Assembly: GCF_000153705.1 (NCBI RefSeq)
Contig: NZ_DS022272.1
Span: forward strand, 535,965 to 599,964
Length of the DNA stretch: 64,000 nucleotides
Source: Fulvimarina pelagi HTCC2506
GTDB taxonomy: Bacteria > Pseudomonadota > Alphaproteobacteria > Rhizobiales > Rhizobiaceae
Direction: 5' to 3'
A program made the position numbers and the translations under genes. Each line of letters starts with the position of its first letter. The first letter of the stretch is position 1. Below the pieces are notes generated by a model. That model was given only the letters and a program-made list of their open reading frames with translations, was not told the origin of the DNA and did no database searches. Positions 47,792-57,500 of this stretch are shown here, in pieces.

Positions 47792-47818
47792 AAAAACGGG
47801 CCCGCCGAAGCGAGCCCG
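47792..47818 (-). terminator. Terminator of the PRC-barrel gene
   Basis: On the minus strand, a 9-base-pair stem (one G-U pair) closed by a TTCG tetraloop at 47806-47809 is followed by TTTTT. It lies 33 bases after the PRC-barrel stop and is a textbook intrinsic terminator. Confidence 0.88.
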
Positions 47819-47850
47819 CAGTTTATGCTGTGCTTATATGTAGCGCAAAA

Positions 47851-49695
47851 TCAGTTGTTCTGACCTTCGCCCGAAGCGCTATCGCCGGTTTCACCGCCGG
47901 CGGCTTCACCTGCGGCGTCCTCCTCAGGCGTATACTCAGGCGCGTTTTCGAGCTGATCTTCAGTCATCTGCGTCTGAACCGATAGCGATCCGTTCGCATC
48001 CTGCATGAACTGCAGTTCGTCCATGCTGACCGAGACCGGCTTTTCGCCGATACCAAGGAAGCCACCAACGTCGATGATCACCGCTTCGATGCCACCGTCC
48101 TGCGAGAGCACGATGTCGCCGACATCACCGACCGACGCGTTGTCCGGACCGACGACCGAAGTTCCAATCAAGTCGTCCGCCGTCAGCGAAGATGTGTCCT
48201 CAAGCGGCTGCATCTCTCCCTGACCGCTCTCGGTGGACGCAGCGTCTCCACTCGTAGCCTGGTCGCCGGAGGTGTCCGTGCTCATGGAACCTTCCGAAGC
48301 GCTGTCACCGGTTTGCGCCATCTCAGTGCCAGCCTCGTCGGCTGCCTGACCGGCATCATCCATCGCGCTGTCGGCGGACTGGGCGGCCTCTTCGCCAGCC
48401 TGCTCCATCTCAGTGCCCGCCTCGGAAGCGGCCTGATCGGCACTCGCCGCTGCCGAACCCGCTGCTGCGCCGGCTGCTGCGGCGGCAGATTCACCAGCTT
48501 CTGCCGTGTTGTCGCCAGTGCCGCCATCCGAGTTCATGCCTGCGCTGGTGTCCGCTGCAGCCTGTTGATCGTCGCTAGCCGGTTCCTCAGTGGCTGGGTC
48601 GGCTTCTGCGCCCTCTTCAGGGCGTTCGCTGCTGAAGGACGGAGCCTCTTCCAGTTGCGCGCGATCGGAGGCGTAGACCACCTGGGGGTTTCCGTCTTCC
48701 TGCTTGGAAAGCGTCATCGCGTCAAAGGGAACCGCTACGTCCTTCTCGCCAATGCCGAGAAAGCCGCCAACACCGACAATGCCGGCGTCGATCGCGCCCG
48801 AAGAGGAAACCACAAGGTCGTTGATCTCGCCAACGCTTTCGGCATCCTCACCCGGTCCCGAGAGGACGTCTGATCCAATCAGGTTCTGCGACAGGAACTG
48901 GTCCTGACCGACAGAAGTCGGAACATCGGACGAACCTTCGCTCGCGGCCATGTCTGCAGTTTCGCCTGACGCACTGTCGCTAGCTGCCGCCATGTCGGAC
49001 GATCCATCACCACCAGCATCAGTGGCTCCGGCTTCCCCACCGGCGGCCGGATCCGTCGACGTGGCGGAACCGCCAGTTGCCGCTGCATCACCGGTAGCAG
49101 TCCCTTCAGATGCCATACCAGCATCAGCAGTCGCTCCACCAGACTCTGTGGCCGTTCCGTCGCCGGTGGCCGCAGCCTGCTGTTCCTGTTCGCCGGGCAT
49201 CATAAAGGTCGGCATCGAAGCGAGATCGCCACCACCAGAGGCCATGGTGGCCCGCGGCGAACCATCCATCATCGACCAGGAAATCTGATCGAACGGAACG
49301 GCGACGGTCTTCGATTCTTCGCCGGCAGTCGTCACGATCGCGGCTGCGATCTGCCCATCGGACCCAACGAGGTAGTTGTCGATGGTTGCAACAGCTTCGG
49401 CATCTTCGGCATCGCTGCCGTAAATCGACTGACCAGTCAGGTTCGAAGCGAGGTACTGATCGGAAGAGAGCTGTTCAAGGAAGTCGCCAGAAGCCGGCGC
49501 ATCTGACGAAGCGGCCATTTCGCCGCCCGCGGCGGCATCAGAGCCGCCTGCGTCAGAGCTGCCTGGATCCGCCTGCATTTCCTGTGTCTGGCTGTCGGTT
49601 GTCGCAGCTTCACCGGATTGTTCGCTGTCCTGAGCATAGGCACCGGTGGCGAGAACGCCTGCAAGCGCCGTGGAAACAAGTAGTTTGCGTAGCAT
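47851..49695 (-). CDS. Exported protein with three PRC-barrel domains
   Basis: The 614-residue protein has a signal peptide (LLVSTALAGVLATGAYAQ) and three PRC-barrel domains near residues 75-160, 265-345 and 505-600. Domains two and three share GVGGFLGIGEK / DVGGFLGIGEK. They are separated by long linkers of Ala, Ser, Gly, Glu, Asp and Thr (for example SAAASADQAASEAGTEM). PRC-barrel proteins bind partner proteins or RNA, and secreted forms in Rhizobiales are often stress induced. A GGAAC-N19-TT promoter-like element lies upstream at 49774-49799, fitting the general stress sigma factor. Confidence 0.88.
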   Translation of the reverse strand: MLRKLLVSTALAGVLATGAYAQDSEQSGEAATTDSQTQEMQADPGSSDAGGSDAAAGGEMAASSDAPASGDFLEQLSSDQYLASNLTGQSIYGSDAEDAEAVATIDNYLVGSDGQIAAAIVTTAGEESKTVAVPFDQISWSMMDGSPRATMASGGGDLASMPTFMMPGEQEQQAAATGDGTATESGGATADAGMASEGTATGDAAATGGSATSTDPAAGGEAGATDAGGDGSSDMAAASDSASGETADMAASEGSSDVPTSVGQDQFLSQNLIGSDVLSGPGEDAESVGEINDLVVSSSGAIDAGIVGVGGFLGIGEKDVAVPFDAMTLSKQEDGNPQVVYASDRAQLEEAPSFSSERPEEGAEADPATEEPASDDQQAAADTSAGMNSDGGTGDNTAEAGESAAAAAGAAAGSAAASADQAASEAGTEMEQAGEEAAQSADSAMDDAGQAADEAGTEMAQTGDSASEGSMSTDTSGDQATSGDAASTESGQGEMQPLEDTSSLTADDLIGTSVVGPDNASVGDVGDIVLSQDGGIEAVIIDVGGFLGIGEKPVSVSMDELQFMQDANGSLSVQTQMTEDQLENAPEYTPEEDAAGEAAGGETGDSASGEGQNN

Positions 49696-50038
49696 CGTGT
49701 ATTCCCTGTCTGTCAGTTGAGTGACAGCGCCGCTCGCAGACCAACAGGGCTGCAGCGGCGTTGATGGCTATGAAATGGACGAACGGGCAGGGCGGTTCCG
49801 ATGCGCGAGAGTATTTTTTGACAGGACGCGACAATAGTTGCTGACGCTTTGAAAGCGTTCATTTCCGGTTCATCTTACCGCACGAAGAAAAGCCTTTGCT
49901 GCGATGCAAAACAATGCGTGTTTAGAAGTAGTAGGCGGCATCCCTATAGCCGGCTATTTCCAGCACCGCGCGCGACGACTTGATCTGCGGACGAAGCGTC
50001 CTTCCCGCTCGGGCTTTCGTTCCTCGGAAGCGATACGG
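49696..50038. other. Intergenic stretch upstream of the PRC-barrel gene
   Basis: The 343 bases contain the EcfG-like promoter described separately and an odd palindrome ACGCTTT-G-AAAGCGT at 49844-49858. No other gene is supported. Confidence 0.4.
49774..49799 (-). promoter_or_regulatory. EcfG/RpoE2-like promoter of the PRC-barrel gene
   Basis: On the minus strand GGAAC (49799-49795), nineteen bases and TT (49775-49774) match the GGAAC-N18/19-TT consensus of the general stress sigma factor described in Sinorhizobium. It is 79 bases upstream of the ATG. The match is short, so chance is possible. Confidence 0.4.
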
Positions 50039-50203
50039 CTAGGCAAAGACCAGAACGCCGAAGAGTATCATGAGTAGTACGCCGATCAGGACGATGAATA
50101 TGAGCAACTTTGCTAGACCGCCAGCAGCGCCCGCAATGCCTCGGAACCCCAAGAGGCTCGCGATTGCAGCGACGATGAGAAGTATGACGATAATCTCAAG
50201 CAT
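50039..50203 (-). CDS. DUF1328 small membrane protein
   Basis: The 54-residue protein is almost entirely two membrane helices (IIVILLIVAAIASLLGF and LLIFIVLIGVLLMILFGVLVF) joined by a Gly/Ala turn, the pattern of DUF1328 (UPF0391). GGAG stands six bases before the ATG at 50203. The frame continues upstream to 50404 but without family similarity. Such proteins are common stress-induced membrane peptides of unknown role. A GGAAC-N18-TT element lies upstream. Confidence 0.85.
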   Translation of the reverse strand: MLEIIVILLIVAAIASLLGFRGIAGAAGGLAKLLIFIVLIGVLLMILFGVLVFA

Positions 50204-50543
50204 AGGGTCTCCCGTTGTGCTCCAACCCGGTCTGGCTCCGATTAGGATTGCATAAGCGAATCGTTTCGAGGCTCTGACGTTCCCGCTGGCCCGTACCAAA
50301 CCCTTTTGCCGGACGATGAGACCGAAACGATTCACGCAGGATCTGCAAAATCGGTCCGATACCGTTTCGTCCTCGCTGAGGGGCACATCAACATGTGCTT
50401 CCACGCAAACGCACTAATTAGGGCGCTTGCAGGCGAAGAAAGGATCGGCGTGCTCATGCCATCGACAATCTTGGCATCGACGACCGTTCGCATTCGCCGG
50501 TTTTGCTGGCTTGGCCCGACAGCGTGGCATTGAAAGGGAACAC
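50204..50543. other. Divergent intergenic region DUF1328 / lipid kinase
   Basis: The 340 bases hold the EcfG-like promoter of DUF1328 and the leader of the lipid kinase. An in-frame extension of the kinase back to 50427 has no family similarity. I see no other gene. Confidence 0.4.
50259..50283 (-). promoter_or_regulatory. EcfG/RpoE2-like promoter of DUF1328
   Basis: On the minus strand GGAAC (50283-50279), eighteen bases and TT (50260-50259) fit the GGAAC-N18/19-TT general-stress promoter. It is 56 bases upstream of the ATG, a normal distance. Confidence 0.4.
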
Positions 50544-51470
50544 ATGAAGATCCTGGCGCTTCTCAACGAGGATGGCGGGACGTTGAAGACTACCAACCTC
50601 GACTGGCTCTCCTCTCTTCTGAAGGACGAGTTCACGGTGGAGGGGCATTCGGTCGAGATCGTCCGCTGCTCAGGGGATGAGGTCGTTGAAGCGATCCGAC
50701 ATGCGGTCGAGCGTCCCGATACGGAGGTTCTCCTCGTCGGCGGCGGAGACGGAACGGTTTCGGCGGCAGCTGCAAAATGCGCCGGGACGGAAACAGCGCT
50801 GGGTATCCTGCCGGCCGGGACAATGAACCTCTTCGCCCGAACGCTGCAGATCCCTCTCGATCTCGAAGAGGCCGTCGGAGCGCTGGCATCGGGGCACATC
50901 ACGCCCGTGGACGTTGGCCGCGTGAATGGCGAGGTGTTCGTTCACCAATACGCCGTCGGATTGCATGCCCGTATGGTGCGGATGCGGAAGAAGTTCTCCT
51001 ACGGTTCCCGCATCGGCAAACTGGTCGCGACTTGGCGGGCCGGATGGGTCGCACTTCGCACGCTCCCGCAAATCCGGCTTGAGATTGAACTCGATGGGAA
51101 GGTCCGGGAGATCAGATCGGCGGCGGTCGCCTTCTCAAACAACTTCTACGGAGCCGGCCACGTGCCCTTCGCGGACGATCCGACGGAAGGTTATCTCGGC
51201 GTTTACATCTGCAAAGCGCGAAGTTTCCGGCGCATCTCCAAGCTCGTTCTCGATATCATGATGGGCGCGTGGCGAGAGAACCAGGATCTCGACGCCTTCA
51301 AGGCGAAGCGCGTGAAGCTCGTCTATGGCGGCCGTCACCACCATGACAGGGCGGTGCGGGATGGGGAGCTGGTTCGGCTCGAAGACGAGACGTTGATCGA
51401 GATCGATCCGGGCGCGCTTCTCGTGTTGGCGCCGAGCGAGGCGAGCTACCGGACGGCCAACTCCCTCTGA
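50544..51470 (+). CDS. Diacylglycerol/lipid kinase family protein
   Basis: The 308-residue protein has the DAGK catalytic signature LLVGGGDGTVSAAA (GGGDGT at 66-71), LGILPAGTMNLFARTLQIP, then FVHQYAVGLHARMV and SNNFYGAGHVPF. It resembles YegS/BmrU lipid kinases, which phosphorylate lipid hydroxyls; substrate unknown. The start at 50544 has AGGGA seven bases upstream. It converges with the giant coiled-coil gene. Confidence 0.9.
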   Translation: MKILALLNEDGGTLKTTNLDWLSSLLKDEFTVEGHSVEIVRCSGDEVVEAIRHAVERPDTEVLLVGGGDGTVSAAAAKCAGTETALGILPAGTMNLFARTLQIPLDLEEAVGALASGHITPVDVGRVNGEVFVHQYAVGLHARMVRMRKKFSYGSRIGKLVATWRAGWVALRTLPQIRLEIELDGKVREIRSAAVAFSNNFYGAGHVPFADDPTEGYLGVYICKARSFRRISKLVLDIMMGAWRENQDLDAFKAKRVKLVYGGRHHHDRAVRDGELVRLEDETLIEIDPGALLVLAPSEASYRTANSL

Positions 51471-51533
51471 AGTGCGGAAAAGAATTCCGCACTTGCAGGG
51501 ATGCTGAGGGGCACTCGATAGCCAAACTATCGA
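51470..51533. terminator. Two hairpins between the lipid kinase and the giant gene
   Basis: A perfect 10-base-pair stem (AAGTGCGGAA at 51470-51479, TTCCGCACTT at 51485-51494) overlaps the kinase stop, and a 7-base-pair stem (TCGATAG at 51515-51521, CTATCGA at 51527-51533) follows. Both sit in the convergent gap and probably terminate transcription from both sides; neither has a long T run. Confidence 0.55.
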
Positions 51534-51546
51534 ATGCCTGTCGGTG

Positions 51547-54500
51547 TCAGCTGTCGAGCTTGCCGGCCGCGTGGGCGAGCATCGTGTAGACCTTACCCGT
51601 CTCGGTCGTCAGATAGCTTTGCGTCAGGTCGATGTCCGGGTCGTGGCGCACCGCCTCTGAAAGAAGCTGTTCGAAGTCCGAGATATAGCTCTCAACGGCG
51701 GAGCGGAATTCGGTATCGCGCTGATATCGACGTCGGACCGTGTCGAATGTCTGCTGGCCGCGGATTGTGTAGAGTCTGCGGTTGAAGACGTTGGTCTCGC
51801 CGCGTCGATAGCGCCGCCAGAGGTCGCTCGCGGTGTTCGTGTCGATTGCCCGGACGATCTCGCCAGAGATGTCTTCGAGCTGGCCCCCAGATGAATTTCC
51901 CGCCGACGTTTCTTGTTGCGGCGGGCGTCCTTGCATTCCATCGTCGTCGCGAGAGGCTCGACGCAGAAGGTCGGAGACCCAGCCGCTACCTTGGGGTTCG
52001 GGCGGCATATCGTCTCGCGGACCGGACGTCGGCGCACGCGGCGCCTCCTTCCTCGTATCGGAGGTTGCTGCTCTTTCGGGACGCCCTGTGATCGACGGCG
52101 ATGGCTGTGGGGGCGGTCCCTGCAGCGGGCGTGCCGGCGGGTTGTCGGCGCGCGCCTGCGGCATGCCGCTGCCCGCCACGGACGGCTGACGTGCGGCGGG
52201 GCCTTCGTTGCCGGTGCCACGCAGATCGCGGGCAAGATTGCCGTCGGTCAGGAAGGAGGCGGCAAGGCGCTCCTCGAAATCGCTGTCGTCGAAGGCCGAT
52301 TGTTGCGGCCTGGCCTGCGGCTCCGGTGCGCGCGGCCGTCCGTTTTGGGGGTTCTGCGTCTGTCGCGGCGGCTCCTGGCTCGCTTGAGCTGCGGATTGCG
52401 AACGTTCCGCCGGCCGGCTGGCCGCGTAGTTTTCGGCCGCGACACCAGCTGCTGCCGCGACGGGAGCGACGTCGAGCGCACCCCCGGTGCGCTGAACGAT
52501 CTCGCTGAGATCGCGCAGGGCTCGCAGCTGATCAGAGACCGCGCGGCGCATGGCGGCGGTCGATTCACGCGTTTCTTCAGGTAGTTCGAAGACACCCTGC
52601 TTGATGTCCGAGCGTGCAGCGGACATCTCTTCGCGGATTGCGGATGCGGCCCGGCGGATCTCGTCGGTCGCGCCTTCGAAGCGTTGGCTCGCCTCCTCGA
52701 CGGCGCTTTGAACCGCTTGGCGGATAGATTCGGCGGCGGCGCGCGAGCGCTCTTCCGTGATGCCGAGTTGGCGATCGGCGTTCTCAAGCGTGCCCGAAAC
52801 CTCGCTTGAAAGCTGAGACGATATCGCGCGCGAACGCTCCTCCGTCCGATCGAAGAGGTTGGTCATGAGGCCTTCGAAGGACTGGATGGTACCGCCGATC
52901 TCTTCGGAACGCGCAACCAGCGTGCTTGCGAGCTCTTCAAGGCCGCCGCGGCCGCCTTCCAAGGTCTCCCGCAGGCGACCCTCGCCGGTCTCGATCTGGC
53001 GGACGGCATCGCCGAGGGCCGCACCGTGCTCTGCAAAGCGGTCGACGATCGAGGCGACCTTGGAGAAGGCACCCATCGACATCTGGTCGAGGCGTTCTGT
53101 GTTGTTCTCCAGCATCCGTGCGGTGAGCGCGATCTGATTGGAGGCCTGCTCGGCGGCATTGGTGAACCGTTCACCGCTTTGCTGAAGCGTCGTATCGATC
53201 GCGCCGAGATTACTGGCAGTTTCTTCGACGAGGCCGCGCAGTTCGCCCGAAGTCTGACCAAGTCGGCCAAGCAGCGAATCGAGTTCGCCGGCGAGACGTT
53301 CGCGGATGTCGGAGACGTCGGCGGCGGCGCTGCGGGCGCGCTCGTCGAAGGCACCCATAACACCTTCGGCAGCCTGGTTAAGAGCCGCAATCGTCTCGTC
53401 TGCCCGCTGCGAAAGCTGGCTGACGAGCGGCTGGGCGTCTTCTTCGAGAAGCCGCACGAGCTGGGTGTGCTGAGAGCCGATGACGTTGGTGAGATCGGAA
53501 GTGCGGCCCTGGAGCTCCTCGCCGAGGAGCCGAGCCCGGTCGGAAATCCCGCGCTCGCTCGCGCTCAGGCGTTCGGTAAGTTCGGTCTCCAGAATACGCG
53601 CGATTTCCGCCGAACTCGATGAAAGGACTGTCGCCATCTCACGGGTCCGCTTGTCGAGGTCCTCGGATAGCATCCGGCCGCGCGCTGCGATCTGGCGCTC
53701 ACTTTCGCCCATACGTGCCGAAAGCTCATCTGCGACAGCTCCGGCCGCTTCCATCAGCTGATCACGGGCCTGTTCGGTCTGGCTGCGGATGGTCTCGGAG
53801 ATCGTCGCAAAGTGGCCCGATAGATCGGCGCTACGTGACAGAAGTTCGTCGCGCGCTTCCGAAGCATCGTGGACGAAGGACTGGGAAAGGCTCACCACGT
53901 CCCCGCGCAGTTCGGCAGCGATGGTCGTCGCCTCCTGGCGGAGGCTCTCCGAGGCGTTGGCGATCTCGGCGCGGACGCGTTCGGTCGCCTCGCGAAGGCC
54001 CTCGCCGAGGTTACTCGACTGCAGAAGTTCTTCGAGCTGCACAGAGACCGTCGAAAGCTCTTCAGTGAACCGAAGGGCCCGGTCTTCGAGACTCTTGGCG
54101 GCATTCTCTGTCTCAGAGCGCAGCCGCGACGAAACACCCGAGATACGATTTGCAAGTTCGTCGGTGTTGTCGCGCAAGGCGATCTGACTGGTCTCGGCCT
54201 GCTCGCGCATGCGGTTTGCAGCATCGACGATCTGAGCCGTGATGGTCTCCGTCTGCTCGCGCATCGCATCGCGGCTCTCGAAGGAGGAACTGGCGACGCG
54301 GCCTTGTGCCTCCTGCATCATCTCCTCGAACCGCTTGGTATTCCGCTCGAATTCGCTGGCGACTTCGACGGAGACGTTGGAGAGTGCGTCGGCAAGGCTC
54401 ATGCGCTGCGCGGCAAGCCCTTCCTGAACGGTTGCGACCTCGCGGTTCATGTCGCCGGCAAGGGCTGCGATCGCCTGAGAGAGCTGAGTGGCCTCCACGG

Positions 54501-57500
54501 AGAAGCGATTGCGCGATTCTTCGGAGAGCGTGCGGAGCGCGGCGGTTGCACCGGTGATGTTCTCCGCGATCCGTTCGCTTTCACCTGTGAGCGAAAACTG
54601 CGCTTCGCTGGCCTTTGCCGTGAGATCGTCGGCAAGGCTCTGAAGTCGGTTGGAGAGCCGGTTTGCTTCGTCTTCGATCTGCCGGCGGGCGGCGTCGCTC
54701 GACGCAGTAAAGAGTTCTTCCATCCCGGAGAGATTTTCTGCCAACCGGTTTGTCTCACCCTGAAGGCTCTCGCGGGCCTGAGAGACTTCCGTGGTCATCG
54801 TCTGCATCGCTTCCGCAATGGTCTCGCGGATCGTGTCGGCGATTGCTCCGGCGCGTGCACTGAGCGTGCGCTCGACATTGCCAAGGCCGCGCTCAAGCGC
54901 AGAGGAGATTGCTGTGGTGCGTTCGTCCAGCACTTCGGAGAGCGCGCTCGATCCTTGATCCAGGGCGGCGACAAGCTCTCCGCGCCTTTCCTCGAGCGTC
55001 GTCGAGACGCTGGCTACGCTGTCGTCGATCGCACGGCGGACCTCATCGCTGCGGTCGCCAAGTGTGGCGGCGGCCGCTCGCGACGCCTCTTCGATCGTCG
55101 AGGCGATGCTATCGCGTCGGTTTTCCAAGATCGAGGAGAGCTTCAGATCGGCTTGCATCAGCGACTCGGAGATCGCGTTCACGCGTTCCTCGATTGTATG
55201 AGCGATCGCCTCGCGCCCTCCTGAGAGTTCGCTCGCGATCGCTTCTCGGCGTTCGTCGAGTCCGGTCAGCATGGAGCTCTCGGACGCGGCAACCAGCGCG
55301 GCCATGGCACCGAGCCGTTCGTCAAGCCCGTCGACGAGAAGACGCTGGGCTTCGCCTATGAGGGAGCGCAGGCTTTCGGCTCGCGTCGTGAGACCCTCCT
55401 CGGCAAGTTGAACGCGCCCCGCTACCTGGTCGGCGAGAGAGCTGGCGCGCCGGTCGAGATCCTCCACTAGCTTCGACTCGCTCGACAAGGCGAGGTCGCG
55501 GATCCGGTCAGTGCGTTCGTCGAGCCCGTTGATGACGTTGGAGAGTGCTCGTTCGATCGCCTCGATCTGGCCGTTAGCGCTCTGATCGATCTGTTCGGAA
55601 AACGCGCTAGACCTGGCGTCGAATTCAGAGCGGAACTGGTCCGTCTGGCTGTCGATGCTCTGCCGGATTGCCCCGCGGGCCTCCTCCATCGCTGATGCCA
55701 GCGCGTCGACGCGCGAAGAAACGTCCGCGGCAATGTTCGAAGCGAGATCGTCGAACCCACCACTGAGCGTGCCGATCCGCTCGTCGAGCGCCGAGAGCAT
55801 GCGCTCGCGGATCTCCTCCGTGATCGATGTAAGGATCGTGGCGCGGTCCTCGAATTCGGACCGCAGGGCGTTCGATCGCTCCTCCACCGTCGAGAGCAGC
55901 TTCACACCTTCGCTCTGGAGCGACTGGTTGAGTCTGTCCGAACGATCCGAAAGAAGCACAGCGATCGACTCGATGCGATCGTCGAGCCCGCCGGTCAACG
56001 TGTCGCGGGTTCTTTCGACGAGGCTTTCGATGGCCTTGCCGCGCGCTTCGAGGACCTGAGCGAGCGCTTCCTGCTTTTCGTCAACGCCACGTGCCATGAT
56101 GCCATCGGCCATGCCGATGAGCGCCTCAATGCGTCGCACCGTATCCTCTAGCGAATTCTTGATCTGACCGGACTGGTTCTCGAGACCTGACAGAAGCGTC
56201 TGAGAGTTCAGCGCGAGGCTCGCTTCGAGGTCCTCGCTGCGATTGCCGAGGGCCTCTTCGAGCTTGGCCTGTCTTTTCTGTAGCAGCGTCTCGAGGTTGC
56301 TGACAGCCGAGGCGAGAGCCTCACCGATCGTTGAGGTGCGCTCGTAAAGTGCATCGATCCGCGAACCCGTGGAGTCGTCGAGCGCCTGCAGCTTCTCATC
56401 GAAGGTCTCGCCGAGGGCATCGCGGCGACGGTCCAGGAGGCTCGAAAGCGAGTTCAGGCGTTCGTCGAGAAGGGAACGGACCTCCTCGGCCTTGGCGTCG
56501 AAGGCATGGCGGCGGTCATCGAAGAGTCCGGCCATTTGGCCTGAACGAGCTTCAAGCAGAGAGCCGAGGTCTTCGAGCCGCTCGTCGAGATAAGTACGGA
56601 CGGAGTCGGCGCGGCGGTCGAATTCGCCCTGCTTGTCGTCGAATACGCCGGAGATCGCGCCCGCCCTTTCTGCCAAAATGGCGTTAAGGCCTTCGAGCCG
56701 CTGGTCGAGCAGCCCCCGAAGATCGTTCGCAATGACGTCGAACGACTCACGGCGCTCGTCTATCGTGCCTGCAATTCTGCCGGACCGTTCATCGAGCATC
56801 GTGGCGAGGTCGCCGAGCTTCTCGTCGATGGTCATGCGAACGACGTCTGCCGATTCCACGAAGCTCTCGCGCCGCTCGTCGAGAATACCGGCCATCTGCC
56901 CGCTGCGGGCGTCCAGCAGTGAAGCCAGATCGTGAAGGCGCGTATCGAGATCGGTTGCGATTCCTCGAGCCTTTTCTTCGAACGCTGACTGGCGACCTTC
57001 AAAGGCACCGGAGATTTGGCCGGTTCGCTCGTCGAGCATGGCTGAGAGGCTCTGGAGCCGCTCGTCGAGTACGGCGCGGATGACGTCGGCACGCTCGTCG
57101 AACGTCGACTGGCGGTCGTCGAAGGTCGACGTCAGCTGTTCGGTTCGAACTTCGATGCTCGAACCGAGATCGGCGAGACGCGTCTCGATCTCTGCCGACA
57201 TCGAGCGCACGCTTTCTTCCAGAAGGCTGCGTCTGTCGTCGAGGGTCGAGTTGAGCTGACTGGTGCGAGCGTCGAGCGTGGAACTGAGATCGGCTAGCCT
57301 GGCGTCGATCTCGGCGGAAACAGCCCGCGCCTTTTCCTCGAACTCGTGGCGACGGTCGTCGAGTGAGCTTGCGATAAGGCCCGTACTGGCTGCGAGGATG
57401 CCGCTGAAACCTTCCATGCGTTCGTCAAAGACGTTTCGCGTCTGCCAGATAAGGTCGTCGCCCTGCTGAGAAAGCCTTTGATTGCCACTGTCGAAAGCGG

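Noticed and set aside
49844..49858. Odd palindrome ACGCTTT-G-AAAGCGT
   Set aside because: Short, not near a start codon and with no second copy seen, so not called as an operator.
53869..55224. Plus-strand ORF of 451 codons antisense to the giant gene
   Set aside because: Same reason: a shadow of the biased codon use of the coiled coil.
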